DNA of 64,000 bases, from the NCBI RefSeq assembly GCF_030517065.1, contig NZ_CP103950.1, positions 682,001 through 746,000 of the forward strand, written 5' to 3'. The DNA comes from Riemerella columbina (lineage in GTDB: Bacteria; Bacteroidota; Bacteroidia; Flavobacteriales; Weeksellaceae). A program made the translations under genes and the position numbers. Position 1 is the first letter of the stretch. Every line of letters starts with the position of its first letter. Positions 10,874 through 19,514 of the stretch are shown here, one piece after another. The notes beneath the pieces are model-generated. The model made no database searches. It saw only the letters and a list, made by a program, of their open reading frames with translations, and had not been told where the DNA came from.

Positions 10874-11533
10874 ATGAAGAAAAACATTTTTAGTTTAGCC
10901 CTTGCCTTTGGGCTGGCAACATTAACGCTGGTATCTTGTGGAAAAGACAAACCGCTAACGAGTGAAAGCAACGAGGTAACCACTACTGCCGATGGTCAAG
11001 CCTACGCCATAGACACTGTAAATAGTAAAATAGAGTGGAAAGGCTACAAAGTGGTAAAATCTGAAAACACCAGCCATTTTGGAGAAATTAAATTTGAAAG
11101 CGGTGAGCTGACCGTGAAAGATGGCGCATTAGAAAGCGGAAAATTTGTGGCTGACATCACCTCTTTAGCGAATAAAGATCTTGCTGATGATGCAGAAAAA
11201 TCAGCGAAATTAGATGGACACTTAAAGAGCGGAGACTTCTTTGAAGTAGAAAAATTCCCGACCGCATCTTATGAAATTACCAAAGTAACGCCACAGGCAG
11301 AAGGCGATTATAATACGCTTTTAGACGGTAATTTAACCATAAAAGGCATCACCAAGCCAGTACAATTTAAAGCCAATGTGAAGGTGGAAGATGGCAAAGT
11401 GAGCATCAAAACTGAGCCAACCGATATCAATAGAGAAGACTTTGGTGTGAAATTCCAAATGCCAGTTCAGAATGGAGTGATTAAAGATGAAGTGACCTTA
11501 CAAGTGAGCATAGATGCAGTGGAGAAAAAATAA
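10874..11533 (+). CDS. YceI family lipoprotein
   Basis: 219 residues. Signal peptide with lipobox (TLVSC, Cys22) followed by a Lys/Asp/Ser-rich linker, so the protein is anchored in a membrane. The YceI lipocalin-like domain spans about 45-217: AIDTVNSKIEWKGYKV at the start, GHLKSGDFFEVEKFPTASY in the middle, and LTIKGITKPVQFKANV near the end. Family members bind polyisoprenoids or amphiphiles in the periplasm; here only the fold is supported. Followed by a strong terminator at 11558-11585. Confidence 0.9.
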   Translation: MKKNIFSLALAFGLATLTLVSCGKDKPLTSESNEVTTTADGQAYAIDTVNSKIEWKGYKVVKSENTSHFGEIKFESGELTVKDGALESGKFVADITSLANKDLADDAEKSAKLDGHLKSGDFFEVEKFPTASYEITKVTPQAEGDYNTLLDGNLTIKGITKPVQFKANVKVEDGKVSIKTEPTDINREDFGVKFQMPVQNGVIKDEVTLQVSIDAVEKK

Positions 11534-11557
11534 GAAATATAGACTTTTCTAAATTCC

Positions 11558-11585
11558 AAAATCACGGCTACGGTCGTGATTTTTT
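11558..11585 (+). terminator. intrinsic terminator after the YceI gene
   Basis: AAAATCACG / CGTGATTTT stem with an 8-base loop and a T-run, 25 bases after the stop codon. Confidence 0.85.
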
Positions 11586-11679
11586 ATCTTCAATAGGCAT
11601 TGCGAAACGCCTTGTTTTTAACCCCGTGAAAAAGCATTAAAAACTTTTAAAATCATATGGTTAGAAGATAAAAAAGTTG

Positions 11680-11687
11680 TATCTTTG
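11680..11687 (+). promoter_or_regulatory. -7 promoter element of rpsA
   Basis: TATCTTTG at 11680-11687; it implies a 5' leader of about 110 bases before the rpsA ATG at 11803, room enough for leader-level control. Confidence 0.65.
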
Positions 11688-11802
11688 CCGAGCTTTTTAC
11701 GAGAATTTGGGCGAAAGCAAAAACTTATTAAATTAACCAACTTCAAAGCGTATTCTTCGTTTTAGCCCATAGAATAGCCGTTTTGGATACAAATTTTTTA
11801 TT

Positions 11803-13584
11803 ATGTCAGAACAGACAAAACAACAAGAAGAGGTTCTAATGAACCAAAATGTAGCACCTGAAAACTTTGATTGGGATTCTTACGAATCAGGTCTCAACGC
11901 AGAGGACAGAAGCGAAAAACAAGAATTAGAAGAAATCTACAAAGGTTCTTTAAGCGACTTAGCCGAGGATGATGTGATCGTAGGTAAAGTGGTAAGATTA
12001 ACCGACAAAGAGGCTATTGTAGATATTGACTTCAAGTCAGAAGGTGTGATTTCTCTTAACGAATTCCGCTACAACCCAGGACTTAAAGTAGGTGACGAAG
12101 TGGAAGTGATGGTGGATAAAAGAGAAGATAAAAGCGGACAGCTACAACTTTCTCACAAAAAAGCCAGAACCCTCAAAGCTTGGGATAAAGTGAACCAATA
12201 CCACGAAAGTGGAGAAGTGGTGAACGGATTCGTAAAATCAAGAACCAAAGGTGGTATGATTGTAGATGTATTCGGTATTGAAGCGTTCTTACCTGGTTCT
12301 CAGATTGATGTGAAGCCTATTAAAGATTACGATCAATATGTGGGTAAAACAATGGAATTCAAGGTAGTAAAAATCAACCCAGAGTTCAAAAATGTGGTAG
12401 TATCTCACAAAGCGCTTATTGAAGCGGATATTGAAGATCAGAAAAAAGAAATCATCGCTCAGTTAGAAAAAGGTCAAGTGCTTGAAGGTACTGTTAAGAA
12501 CATCACTTCTTACGGGGTATTCATTGACTTAGGCGGTGTAGATGGTTTAGTACACATTACAGACCTTTCTTGGTCAAGAGTAAACCACCCAACAGAAATC
12601 TTAGAAGACGGACAGACTGTAAAAGTGGTAATCTTAGACTTTGATGAAGATAAAACAAGAATCCAATTGGGTATGAAGCAATTAGAAGCTCACCCTTGGG
12701 ATGCTTTAGATGAAAATATGAAGGTGGGAGACAAAGTGAAAGGTAAAGTAGTGGTATTGGCTGACTATGGTGCTTTCGTAGAAGTAGCGCCAGGTGTAGA
12801 AGGACTAATCCATGTTTCAGAAATGTCTTGGAGCACACATTTAAGAAGTGCTGGAGATTTCGTGAAAGTAGGAGACGAGGTAGAAGCTCAAGTCTTAACT
12901 TTAGACAAAGAGGAAAGAAAAATCTCCCTCGGTATGAAGCAACTTACTGAAGATCCATGGACAAACATCCAAGATAAATACCCAGTAGGCTCTAAGCACA
13001 CAGGTACAGTAAGAAACTTCACTAACTTCGGTGTATTCGTAGAGTTAGAAGAAGGTATTGATGGGTTAATCTACATCTCTGATCTTTCTTGGACTAAGAA
13101 AATCAAGCATCCATCAGAATTCTGCAACGTAGGCGATAAGTTAGATGTAGTAGTATTAGAGTTAGATGTAGAAGCCAGAAGATTATCTTTAGGACACAAG
13201 CAACTTACAGAAAACCCTTGGGATAAATTTGAAACCAAATATGCAGAAGGTACAGTACACACAGGTGTAGCGGCTGAAGTATTTGACAAAGGTGCTCAAG
13301 TGAAATTTGAAGATGCTGAAGTAGAAGCGTTCTGCCCATCAAGATTATTAGAAAAAGAAGATGGTTCTAAAATCAAAAAAGGGGAAGAAGCTGAATTTAA
13401 AGTGATTGAGTTCAACAAAGAGTTCAAGAGAGTTGTGGTTTCTCACACAGGACTTTTCCGTGAAGAAGAGAAAAAAGCAGTGAAAGAAGCTGCGGCTAAA
13501 TCTTCTGCATCTGAAGAGAGAGCGACTTTAGGCGATATTGACGCTTTAGCTGAATTAAAAAAGAAAATGGAAGAAGGTAAGTAA
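11803..13584 (+). CDS. rpsA: 30S ribosomal protein S1
   Basis: 593 residues with six S1 RNA-binding repeats, roughly at 52-120, 138-203, 224-292, 309-379, 396-466 and 483-551. The central repeats have the standard form (GVFIDLGGVDGLVHITDLSW; GAFVEVAPGVEGLIHVSEMSW; GVFVELEEGIDGLIYISDLSW). The acidic N-terminal extension and Lys/Glu-rich tail are common in Bacteroidota. S1 binds mRNA at the 30S platform and helps start translation, important in a phylum with few Shine-Dalgarno sites. Own promoter with a ~110-base leader and a terminator at 13621-13653. Confidence 0.96.
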   Translation: MSEQTKQQEEVLMNQNVAPENFDWDSYESGLNAEDRSEKQELEEIYKGSLSDLAEDDVIVGKVVRLTDKEAIVDIDFKSEGVISLNEFRYNPGLKVGDEVEVMVDKREDKSGQLQLSHKKARTLKAWDKVNQYHESGEVVNGFVKSRTKGGMIVDVFGIEAFLPGSQIDVKPIKDYDQYVGKTMEFKVVKINPEFKNVVVSHKALIEADIEDQKKEIIAQLEKGQVLEGTVKNITSYGVFIDLGGVDGLVHITDLSWSRVNHPTEILEDGQTVKVVILDFDEDKTRIQLGMKQLEAHPWDALDENMKVGDKVKGKVVVLADYGAFVEVAPGVEGLIHVSEMSWSTHLRSAGDFVKVGDEVEAQVLTLDKEERKISLGMKQLTEDPWTNIQDKYPVGSKHTGTVRNFTNFGVFVELEEGIDGLIYISDLSWTKKIKHPSEFCNVGDKLDVVVLELDVEARRLSLGHKQLTENPWDKFETKYAEGTVHTGVAAEVFDKGAQVKFEDAEVEAFCPSRLLEKEDGSKIKKGEEAEFKVIEFNKEFKRVVVSHTGLFREEEKKAVKEAAAKSSASEERATLGDIDALAELKKKMEEGK

Positions 13585-13620
13585 TCCTTAATTTTTTCAA
13601 TTTTTTGATTTCATATGCAA

Positions 13621-13656
13621 TCCGCTTCAAAATTGATTTTTGGAGCGGATTTTTTA
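13621..13656 (+). terminator. intrinsic terminator of rpsA
   Basis: TCCGCTTCAAAA / TTTTGGAGCGGA stem followed by TTTTTTATTTTT, 35 bases after the rpsA stop. Confidence 0.85.
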
Positions 13657-13662
13657 TTTTTG
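13655..13662 (+). promoter_or_regulatory. -7 promoter element of the GNAT gene
   Basis: TATTTTTG, overlapping the T-run of the rpsA terminator, 21 bases before the ATG at 13684. It rules out an upstream in-frame ATG at 13615, which sits before the terminator stem. Confidence 0.5.
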
Positions 13663-13683
13663 AAGAAAATAAACCCTCATAAA

Positions 13684-14202
13684 ATGATCAACTTAAAATT
13701 AGCCACACCCAAAGATACCGCCGATATTTGGGCTTTGCTCCAGCAAGGTATTTTAAAGAGAAAAGAAGAAGGAAGCCAACAATGGCAAGACGGCTATCCC
13801 AATTTAGAAACCGTAGAGCACGATGTTGCACAAGGTTTCGGCTATGTGCTCAAGCACCAGCATCAGGTGGTGGCTTATTGTGCGCTTATGCCCCACGAAC
13901 CCGCTTATGAAGCTATAGAAAATGGCGCGTGGCTGACTGTAGAGCCTTATATTGCGGTGCATTGGTTGGTGGTGCACGAGGATTATTTAGGCTTAGGCTT
14001 AGCGAAAACAGTGCTGTTGTGGGTAGAAGATTGGGCGAAAGGGCAAAGCATCACGAGCATTAAAATAGATACCAATTATGACAACGCCTCTATGTTGCAC
14101 ATTTTTAAGGTGTTAGGTTATGTTTACTGCGGCGAAGTTTATTTTAGAGGCAGTTCCAGAAAGGCTTTTCAGAAAATTCTTGATAGGGAAAAAAACAAAT
14201 GA
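13684..14202 (+). CDS. GNAT family N-acetyltransferase
   Basis: 172 residues from the ATG at 13684. The start INLKLATPKDTADIWALLQQ, the central VVAYCALMP strand, the acetyl-CoA loop region (HWLVVHEDYLGLGLAKTVLLWVEDWA) and the C-terminal DNASMLHIFKVLGYVYCGEVYF block are all typical of GNAT acetyltransferases. The substrate is unknown. The upstream start at 13615 would run through the rpsA terminator and promoter and is rejected. The last 34 bases overlap the end of the convergent isochorismate synthase gene. Confidence 0.85.
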   Translation: MINLKLATPKDTADIWALLQQGILKRKEEGSQQWQDGYPNLETVEHDVAQGFGYVLKHQHQVVAYCALMPHEPAYEAIENGAWLTVEPYIAVHWLVVHEDYLGLGLAKTVLLWVEDWAKGQSITSIKIDTNYDNASMLHIFKVLGYVYCGEVYFRGSSRKAFQKILDREKNK

Positions 14203-15155
14203 GAGCCAATCGCCATAGATTTGAGCTCCGTTTCTTCCCATTCCTTTGCAGGAAGGCTTTTAGCGGTAATGCCACCCCCCACATAAGCGATAAGCCCATT
14301 CTGAAAAACTCGAGCACACCTGAGGTTTACAAAGGCATAGATGTTACCATGGTGCTGTATTTTGATATAGCCCGTATAGAGCTGCCGCTGGTGGGTTTCA
14401 AAGTTTAAAATACTCTGTTTGCAAAAATCTTTTGGCATACCACAGACCGCGGGCGTAGGGTGCAGGGTTTTAATCAGTTCCTCCACTTGCTGAGGCGGCA
14501 CAGAGAGCTCAAAATCGTTTCTGAGATGTTTGATGCTGCCACTTTTCATACTATAAGTTTCCGAAACCTGAATATCTGAAGAAAAGGGCGCCAACTGGTT
14601 TTTAATATAGTCGGTAACGGCTTGTTGCTCTTCAATTTCCTTATCGGACCACGCTTCGTTGAGGGGTAGGGTGCCAGCTAAGCTCATCGTTTGGAAGCGC
14701 TGTTGTTCAATATTATACTGTCCTAAAATTTCAGGTGTAGCACCAATCCAGCACCCCCCATCTTGGATAAAAAGATACACCAAAGCTTGTGGAAAAGCCT
14801 GACATAGCTCAAGAAATGTGTGGGTAAGGCTGATGGTTTTATGATGAAAAAATATTTTTTTCTCTCTGGAAATCACCAATTTGGCAAGGTGGTGTTCTTT
14901 AATAAACGCAATGACTTCTTGTATTTTTTGCTCGTATTCTTGGGCGGTAATGCCTTCTTCCTCGCTGAGGCGGTCTAAAAGATAAATTTCTAAATCGAGA
15001 TTGCGCAGTACTTTGGCGGAAATTTCCGTAGGTTCGCCATAAAAATGATACTGTGCTTTGCCATCAAAATCGTAAAACTGAACGCCAATTTCATCACTGG
15101 GTTGCTGCATAAATAGGGTAGAAGTGTGGGGCAATCGGTAAAAAATAGCGTTCAT
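14169..15155 (-). CDS. isochorismate synthase / chorismate-binding enzyme
   Basis: 328 residues, covering the chorismate-utilising catalytic domain with a short N-terminus. Motifs: LVISREKKIFF, GCWIGATPEILGQ, MSLAGTLP, HPTPAVCGMPK and the C-terminal YVGGGITAKSLPAKEWEETELK with the Mg-binding glutamates. It most likely makes isochorismate for menaquinone, the usual flavobacterial quinone; the adjoining hotdog thioesterase gene (its stop codon abuts this ATG) fits the same pathway. A siderophore role is less likely, as no such genes are near. Its end overlaps the convergent GNAT gene by 34 bases. Confidence 0.85.
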   Translation of the reverse strand: MNAIFYRLPHTSTLFMQQPSDEIGVQFYDFDGKAQYHFYGEPTEISAKVLRNLDLEIYLLDRLSEEEGITAQEYEQKIQEVIAFIKEHHLAKLVISREKKIFFHHKTISLTHTFLELCQAFPQALVYLFIQDGGCWIGATPEILGQYNIEQQRFQTMSLAGTLPLNEAWSDKEIEEQQAVTDYIKNQLAPFSSDIQVSETYSMKSGSIKHLRNDFELSVPPQQVEELIKTLHPTPAVCGMPKDFCKQSILNFETHQRQLYTGYIKIQHHGNIYAFVNLRCARVFQNGLIAYVGGGITAKSLPAKEWEETELKSMAIGSHLFFSLSRIF

Positions 15156-15578
15156 TTATTTGGCTAATACATTGTTGGTCATTGTGGTATAGTTGATGAG
15201 GTCGCCGCGTTCATCGCGGATTTCTATCTCAGACACATGCATTGTTTTTCCTTTTCTGATGAATTTAGCCGTGCCAATTACAGTGCCATATCGCTTGGAT
15301 TTCAGGTGGTTAGAGTTGATATTGGTGCCTACGGCGTAGTATTTCTCTTGGTCAAGGTGGATATTAGACAGGCACGAACCCAAAGTTTCTGCCAAAACAC
15401 AGCTGGCGCCACCGTGCAGGAGCCCAAAAGGTTGATGAACTTTCGGTGTTACAGGCATTGTGGCGGTAAGGCTATCTTCCGTTACTTCGGTGAAAACAAT
15501 ATCCAAAAATTTGCCCATATGGGCATCTCCCCAATGGTTGAGAAAGTGTAAAATCTCTTCTCTTTTATTCGCATCCAT
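15156..15578 (-). CDS. PaaI-type hotdog-fold acyl-CoA thioesterase
   Basis: 140 residues. The hotdog motif is seen as PFGLLHGGASCVLAETLGS with the HGG and the catalytic Glu/Ala region, followed by GTNINSNHLKSKRYGTVIG and FIRKGKTMHVSEIEIRDERG. The family cleaves small aromatic or acyl-CoA thioesters. It lies directly upstream of the isochorismate synthase gene with no gap, so a role as 1,4-dihydroxy-2-naphthoyl-CoA thioesterase in menaquinone synthesis is plausible but inferred from context. Confidence 0.85.
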   Translation of the reverse strand: MDANKREEILHFLNHWGDAHMGKFLDIVFTEVTEDSLTATMPVTPKVHQPFGLLHGGASCVLAETLGSCLSNIHLDQEKYYAVGTNINSNHLKSKRYGTVIGTAKFIRKGKTMHVSEIEIRDERGDLINYTTMTNNVLAK

Positions 15579-15596
15579 AGTGATTAAGTCTTGGTT

Positions 15597-16169
15597 TTAT
15601 TGAATGTTAGGATTCCAGTTTTCAGGGATTTTGGGGTGGATATCCCGCTCTACAAAATAGTCGCTGATGATTTTAAGAATCTCTTCGTAAGAGGCGGTTT
15701 CCAAGGTTTCTAATGGAATTTTCCGACCCAAATAAATGGTTTTGGTTTTAAAATCGCCTGCCGCCATCACGATGGGCACGCGGGCAGTGAGTGCCATATG
15801 ATAAAAGCCTTTGCGCCATTTAGACACGCGGCTTCTGGTGCCTTCTGGCGTGATAACCAAAGAAAAATCTTCCTTTTCGAACTGTTTCGCTACGAAATTG
15901 ACCAAGTCGTTCCGCTGGCTTCTATCAATCCCGATGCCGCCCAAAGCTTTAATCAAACCGCCGTACCACGCTTTGGTATGGTCATCTTTAATGATGATTT
16001 TCAGAGGTTTATCCAAGAGCCAGTAAGCCAAGTTGCCCAGTATATATTCGGAGTTATGGGTGTGTGGTGCCACCACTAAAATACAACGGTCTAAGTTGTT
16101 CACATCGCCGTCTAAAACGACCTTCCAACCTATAATTTTCAAGATGATTTTGGCTAATATTTTCTTCAT
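15597..16169 (-). CDS. PlsC-like acyltransferase (1-acyl-glycerol-3-phosphate acyltransferase family)
   Basis: 190 residues. The acyltransferase block I is present in altered form, APHTHNSEYI instead of the usual HxxxxD with HTSNWD, while block III, VITPEGTRSRVSKWRKGFYHMA, is standard. An N-terminal hydrophobic segment (residues 1-20) fits membrane association. The family adds acyl chains to lysophospholipids or similar acceptors. Changed Asp to Glu in block I (HNSEY) is common in this short bacteroidotan subgroup. Starts 50 bases from the terminator of the upstream PspC operon. Confidence 0.75.
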   Translation of the reverse strand: MKKILAKIILKIIGWKVVLDGDVNNLDRCILVVAPHTHNSEYILGNLAYWLLDKPLKIIIKDDHTKAWYGGLIKALGGIGIDRSQRNDLVNFVAKQFEKEDFSLVITPEGTRSRVSKWRKGFYHMALTARVPIVMAAGDFKTKTIYLGRKIPLETLETASYEEILKIISDYFVERDIHPKIPENWNPNIQ

Positions 16170-16183
16170 TGTCTTTGTTTAAA

Positions 16184-16220
16184 TTAAAAAAACAGACAGC
16201 CCAAAACAAAAGGCTGTCTG
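16184..16220 (-). terminator. intrinsic terminator of the PadR-PspC operon
   Basis: AGACAGCC / GGCTGTCT stem with a 10-base loop (16194-16219), followed on the minus strand by TTTTTTTAATTT. Between the PspC stop and the acyltransferase start. Confidence 0.8.
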
Positions 16221-16369
16221 CAAATATACTATTTTATCTATAAACGGCTAAAATAAAGACCAACACCAATCTATCCACCGACTTAATATTTCTAAAATAG
16301 TGTAAATCATATTGAATATTTTTTATGTTAATCCGCTCATTTGAAGTTAAAAAAAACTTCCATTAGCGT

Positions 16370-18019
16370 TTATTTTTTATTGTTTTTATTGATTTTGATG
16401 GAAATATTTTTAATTTCTTCCTTTTTAGAAGGAGCGAGTTGTTCCCAAACTTTATCGGCTTCATCAGAAGAATATTTTTTACCGTTGATGCTCACAGAAT
16501 CTCCATCAGAAGAGGTTTCAATTTGGTTCCCATTGATGTTGATAGAAACGCTGGTGTCATCGTCATCTTGATCATCATCGTGCTTTTCATTTTTATTTTT
16601 CTGAATAATCCGAAGGTCGCTGTGGTCTATTTTTAGAACACGATAGCGCTCTGGAACTACCAGTTCATATTTTACCTTGTGCAGGCGCTTGCGGTCCTGA
16701 TAACCGTAGCTGATGTAGTTGGGGAGCAAGATTTTATTATCTTCAATTTTGATAGGAATTTTCATCTTAATCGGTTGGTTATAGCCCGAGGCTTCCTTCT
16801 TCACAATGAGGTAAGGCGCAACATCTTTTTGGGTGGTAGTCACATAAACATACGGATAAGATTCGAAATAAACCGAGGTCTTATCATCGGTGTAGATGGA
16901 GCCCCAGCGTTGTTTAAAGTTCGATGGAATAGCCACTTTATTGGTGCCAATCCACAAGCTGTCTGATGGGGTATTGATGGCGATATTTTCCGTTTCCTCA
17001 TTTTCTGAGCTATAGGCAAGGGTGTGCTCCGAGAAGCTGATACCCAAGTAAATTGCCAAGATGATCCATATAAAACCCAATACGCCAATGATGTAAGTGA
17101 CGTATTTAAGCTGAGTTTTTGGCGAGAATAGCTTAATCGTTAGGAAAAGCAATATCAAGGCAGGGATGAGCGGCGTAAGAAACGCACTGATGAGCGTAGG
17201 ATATTTAATCGGACCATCTAAAAAGATAAAACCGAGGTATCCAGGCACTGAGACATGGCTTGTGGTGAAAAATGCGGTAAAAATAGCAAAGGCAGCAAAG
17301 AACAATATCAAACTAAAAACCCCTAAAAAAGACCCTAAAAGGTAGCGCAATATATTAGTAAAACTGTTCCCTGTTTCTGTAATCACCTGTCTTTTATCGT
17401 TGTAAATCTCGGTGATGCGCCGTGAGGAGTCTGTCGCAATTTTAGCAATTTTACTGGACTCGTTTTTAAGGTTGTCAAAGTTAAGAGGCTCGCCTCTCAT
17501 TTTTAAAAAATCTGATGCTGTAACGGCTTTCGGAAGGATCAGCCATAACAAACCATAGATTAACAAGAGAAACCCAGGGTTGCTATACGGCAAGGCGTAT
17601 AGACAGAGGAATAAAACCACCCAAATTAAGCGCATAATGGTAATCTCCATTCCAAAATAAGCGGCTAAACCAGCGCAAACCCCTGCAATTTTCTTGCGTT
17701 CAGGATCTCTAAAAAGTTGCTTTGCCACCTTAGGATTTGCGGTATTGCTGTAAGTTTCCTCTTGTTCTTCAATTTGTTCAGGCTTTCCGATGAGGGCAAT
17801 CACATGCTCCACATCCGCATCATAAATCACCTCGCGTTTTCCGAGGGACTCTCTAAAAATCTCTACAATACGGCTTTCTATATCGTACATTACCTCATCG
17901 GCTTCCTCTTGCGGAAGCGTGTTTCTGAGCGCGTTGAGGTAGTCGCTTAGTTTAATGTAGGCATGCTCTTCTATGGTGAAGGAAAATCCCGCTAAAGCTA
18001 TGGTAATCGTTTTGTTCAT
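16370..18019 (-). CDS. PspC domain envelope protein
   Basis: 549 residues. The PspC domain (RKIAGVCAGLAAYFGMEITIMRLIWV, about 108-175) is followed by further membrane spans (about 225-250, 272-295, 305-330) and a long soluble beta-rich C-terminal part that ends in an acidic stretch (KHDDDQDDDDT) and a Lys-rich tail. The N-terminal 90 residues (LSDYLNALRNTLPQEEADEVMYDIESRI) look like a HAAS-type signalling segment. PspC proteins sense or protect inner-membrane stress. Encoded 18 bases behind a PadR regulator, a pairing common in Bacteroidota, and ended by the terminator at 16194-16219. Confidence 0.88.
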   Translation of the reverse strand: MNKTITIALAGFSFTIEEHAYIKLSDYLNALRNTLPQEEADEVMYDIESRIVEIFRESLGKREVIYDADVEHVIALIGKPEQIEEQEETYSNTANPKVAKQLFRDPERKKIAGVCAGLAAYFGMEITIMRLIWVVLFLCLYALPYSNPGFLLLIYGLLWLILPKAVTASDFLKMRGEPLNFDNLKNESSKIAKIATDSSRRITEIYNDKRQVITETGNSFTNILRYLLGSFLGVFSLILFFAAFAIFTAFFTTSHVSVPGYLGFIFLDGPIKYPTLISAFLTPLIPALILLFLTIKLFSPKTQLKYVTYIIGVLGFIWIILAIYLGISFSEHTLAYSSENEETENIAINTPSDSLWIGTNKVAIPSNFKQRWGSIYTDDKTSVYFESYPYVYVTTTQKDVAPYLIVKKEASGYNQPIKMKIPIKIEDNKILLPNYISYGYQDRKRLHKVKYELVVPERYRVLKIDHSDLRIIQKNKNEKHDDDQDDDDTSVSININGNQIETSSDGDSVSINGKKYSSDEADKVWEQLAPSKKEEIKNISIKINKNNKK

Positions 18020-18036
18020 AATGAAAGTTTTTAAGG

Positions 18037-18366
18037 TTATTGTTTTTCAGTAATTAAATTAACAGAGTGGATGAGTTCCAGCCAAGTGCTGCGGAGTTCC
18101 TCCAAGAATACTCCACCTTTTTCTGTCAGGCGGTAGTATTTTCTGGGCGGTCCTCCCGTAGATTCTTCCCATCGGTAGGCGAGGAATTCTCCATTTTTCA
18201 ATCTCGTTAAAAGGGGGTAGAGGGTACCTTCTACCACATCAAAGTTTGCATCTTTGAGCGATGTCATTAAATCCGAAACATACATTTCTTTTTGGCTGAT
18301 CAGGCTCAGAATACAGAACTCCAAAATTCCCTTTCTCATTTGGGCTTTTGCATTTTCTGTGTTCAT
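18037..18366 (-). CDS. PadR family transcriptional regulator
   Basis: 109 residues, a winged-helix protein with the PadR signature: LEFCILSLISQKEMYVSDLM, VVEGTLYPLLTRLKNGEFL and GGPPRKYYRLTEKG. It precedes the PspC gene by 18 bases and probably controls this operon, as in other bacteria where PadR and PspC are paired. Its promoter box (minus strand TATCTTTG at 18399-18406) lies between the arms of an inverted repeat (18391-18398 and 18433-18443), a candidate operator for autoregulation. Confidence 0.92.
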   Translation of the reverse strand: MNTENAKAQMRKGILEFCILSLISQKEMYVSDLMTSLKDANFDVVEGTLYPLLTRLKNGEFLAYRWEESTGGPPRKYYRLTEKGGVFLEELRSTWLELIHSVNLITEKQ

Positions 18367-18398
18367 TGTAATTAGTTTTTGGTTTAAAATTTACTTTG

Positions 18399-18406
18399 CA
18401 AAGATA
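18399..18406 (-). promoter_or_regulatory. -7 promoter element of the PadR-PspC operon
   Basis: Minus-strand TATCTTTG, 33 bases before the PadR ATG, flanked by TTACTTTG (18391-18398) and CAAAGTAGTAA (18433-18443) as inverted arms. Confidence 0.6.
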
Positions 18407-18644
18407 TGAAAATAAATAATTACATTGCAATACAAAGTAGTAATTTATTTTCTTGTTTTATGTATTGTGTTGATTATCAATTTAATTATTTTTAGTTTTG
18501 ATTTTGTAATCTTTCTGTATTTTAGTCAAATCAAAGGGAAAGGAGGCTAAAAATAACGATAATATGTAAAATATCAGTTCCTAAAAAGAGCGTTGTATTC
18601 TAAAAATACCGTAACTTTATACAAGATTTTAAAATGATCAACTT

Positions 18645-19499
18645 ATGATAAAACAATCCGATTTAGAGAAAATCAAAACCAAGCAAGAACTGATGCTTTA
18701 CCTTGAAGAGCATCAAGCCGAAGACCCTAAAATAGCGGCTCTTATAGAGAAAATAGAGTACGAAGATGAGCTCAAACGCCTACAAGCCGAGTTGGTGAAC
18801 CTCCAAAACTGGATAAAAAATCAAGGCAAAAAAGTCGCCATCATCTTTGAAGGTCGTGATGCCTCGGGGAAAGGAGGTACCATCAAGCGTTTTGCGGAAC
18901 ACCTTAACCCGCGGGCTATGCGCATCGTTGCCCTCAATAAACCAACCGATGTGGAGCGTGGGCAGTGGTATTTCCGCAGGTATGTTAAAGAACTACCCAA
19001 CGCAGGCGAGATTGTCTTCTTTGATAGAAGTTGGTACAACCGTGCGGTGGTAGAGCCTGTGATGGGCTTCTGTACGCCAGAACAATACGAGGCATTTATG
19101 GTGCAGGTGCCAGAATTTGAGCATATGCTCTACGAGGCAGGCACTCATCTGATTAAATTTTGGTTCTCGGTGAGCAAGGAGGAGCAACAAGCCCGCTTTG
19201 AAAGCCGTTTGCAAAATCCACTTAAAAAATGGAAATACAGCCCAGTGGATGAAAAAGGGCAGGAGCTTTGGGATGAATTTACGCAGTATAAAAATCAAAT
19301 GTTTTCCAGAACGCACAACGCCTTTTCGCCTTGGGTGGTGGTAAAATCTGATAATAAAAAGCGTGCCCGTTTAGAAGCTATTCGGTATGTTCTCAGCCAG
19401 TTCAACTATGAGGGCAAAGACGATAGCCAAGTATCATTAAACCCTGATCCAAGCATCGTTCAGCGGTATTTTAGAATGATAAAACAGATTGATTTTTAA
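18645..19499 (+). CDS. polyphosphate kinase 2 (PPK2), first copy
   Basis: 284 residues, the single-domain PPK2 length. P-loop GRDASGKGG (residues 70-78) and Walker B plus lid FFDRSWYNRAVVEPV (125-139) are intact; the C-terminal KWKYSPVDEKGQELWDEFTQY block is typical. PPK2 enzymes move phosphate between polyphosphate and nucleotides, mostly making NTP from polyphosphate. A second PPK2 gene follows after 15 bases, an apparent duplication within an operon. The two may differ in nucleotide preference, which the sequence does not settle. Confidence 0.93.
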   Translation: MIKQSDLEKIKTKQELMLYLEEHQAEDPKIAALIEKIEYEDELKRLQAELVNLQNWIKNQGKKVAIIFEGRDASGKGGTIKRFAEHLNPRAMRIVALNKPTDVERGQWYFRRYVKELPNAGEIVFFDRSWYNRAVVEPVMGFCTPEQYEAFMVQVPEFEHMLYEAGTHLIKFWFSVSKEEQQARFESRLQNPLKKWKYSPVDEKGQELWDEFTQYKNQMFSRTHNAFSPWVVVKSDNKKRARLEAIRYVLSQFNYEGKDDSQVSLNPDPSIVQRYFRMIKQIDF

Positions 19500-19514
19500 C
19501 CTAAAAATAAGAGA

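Noticed and set aside
13615-13683. Longer N-terminus for the GNAT gene
   Set aside because: It spans the rpsA terminator and the -7 box; the GNAT domain starts at the ATG at 13684.
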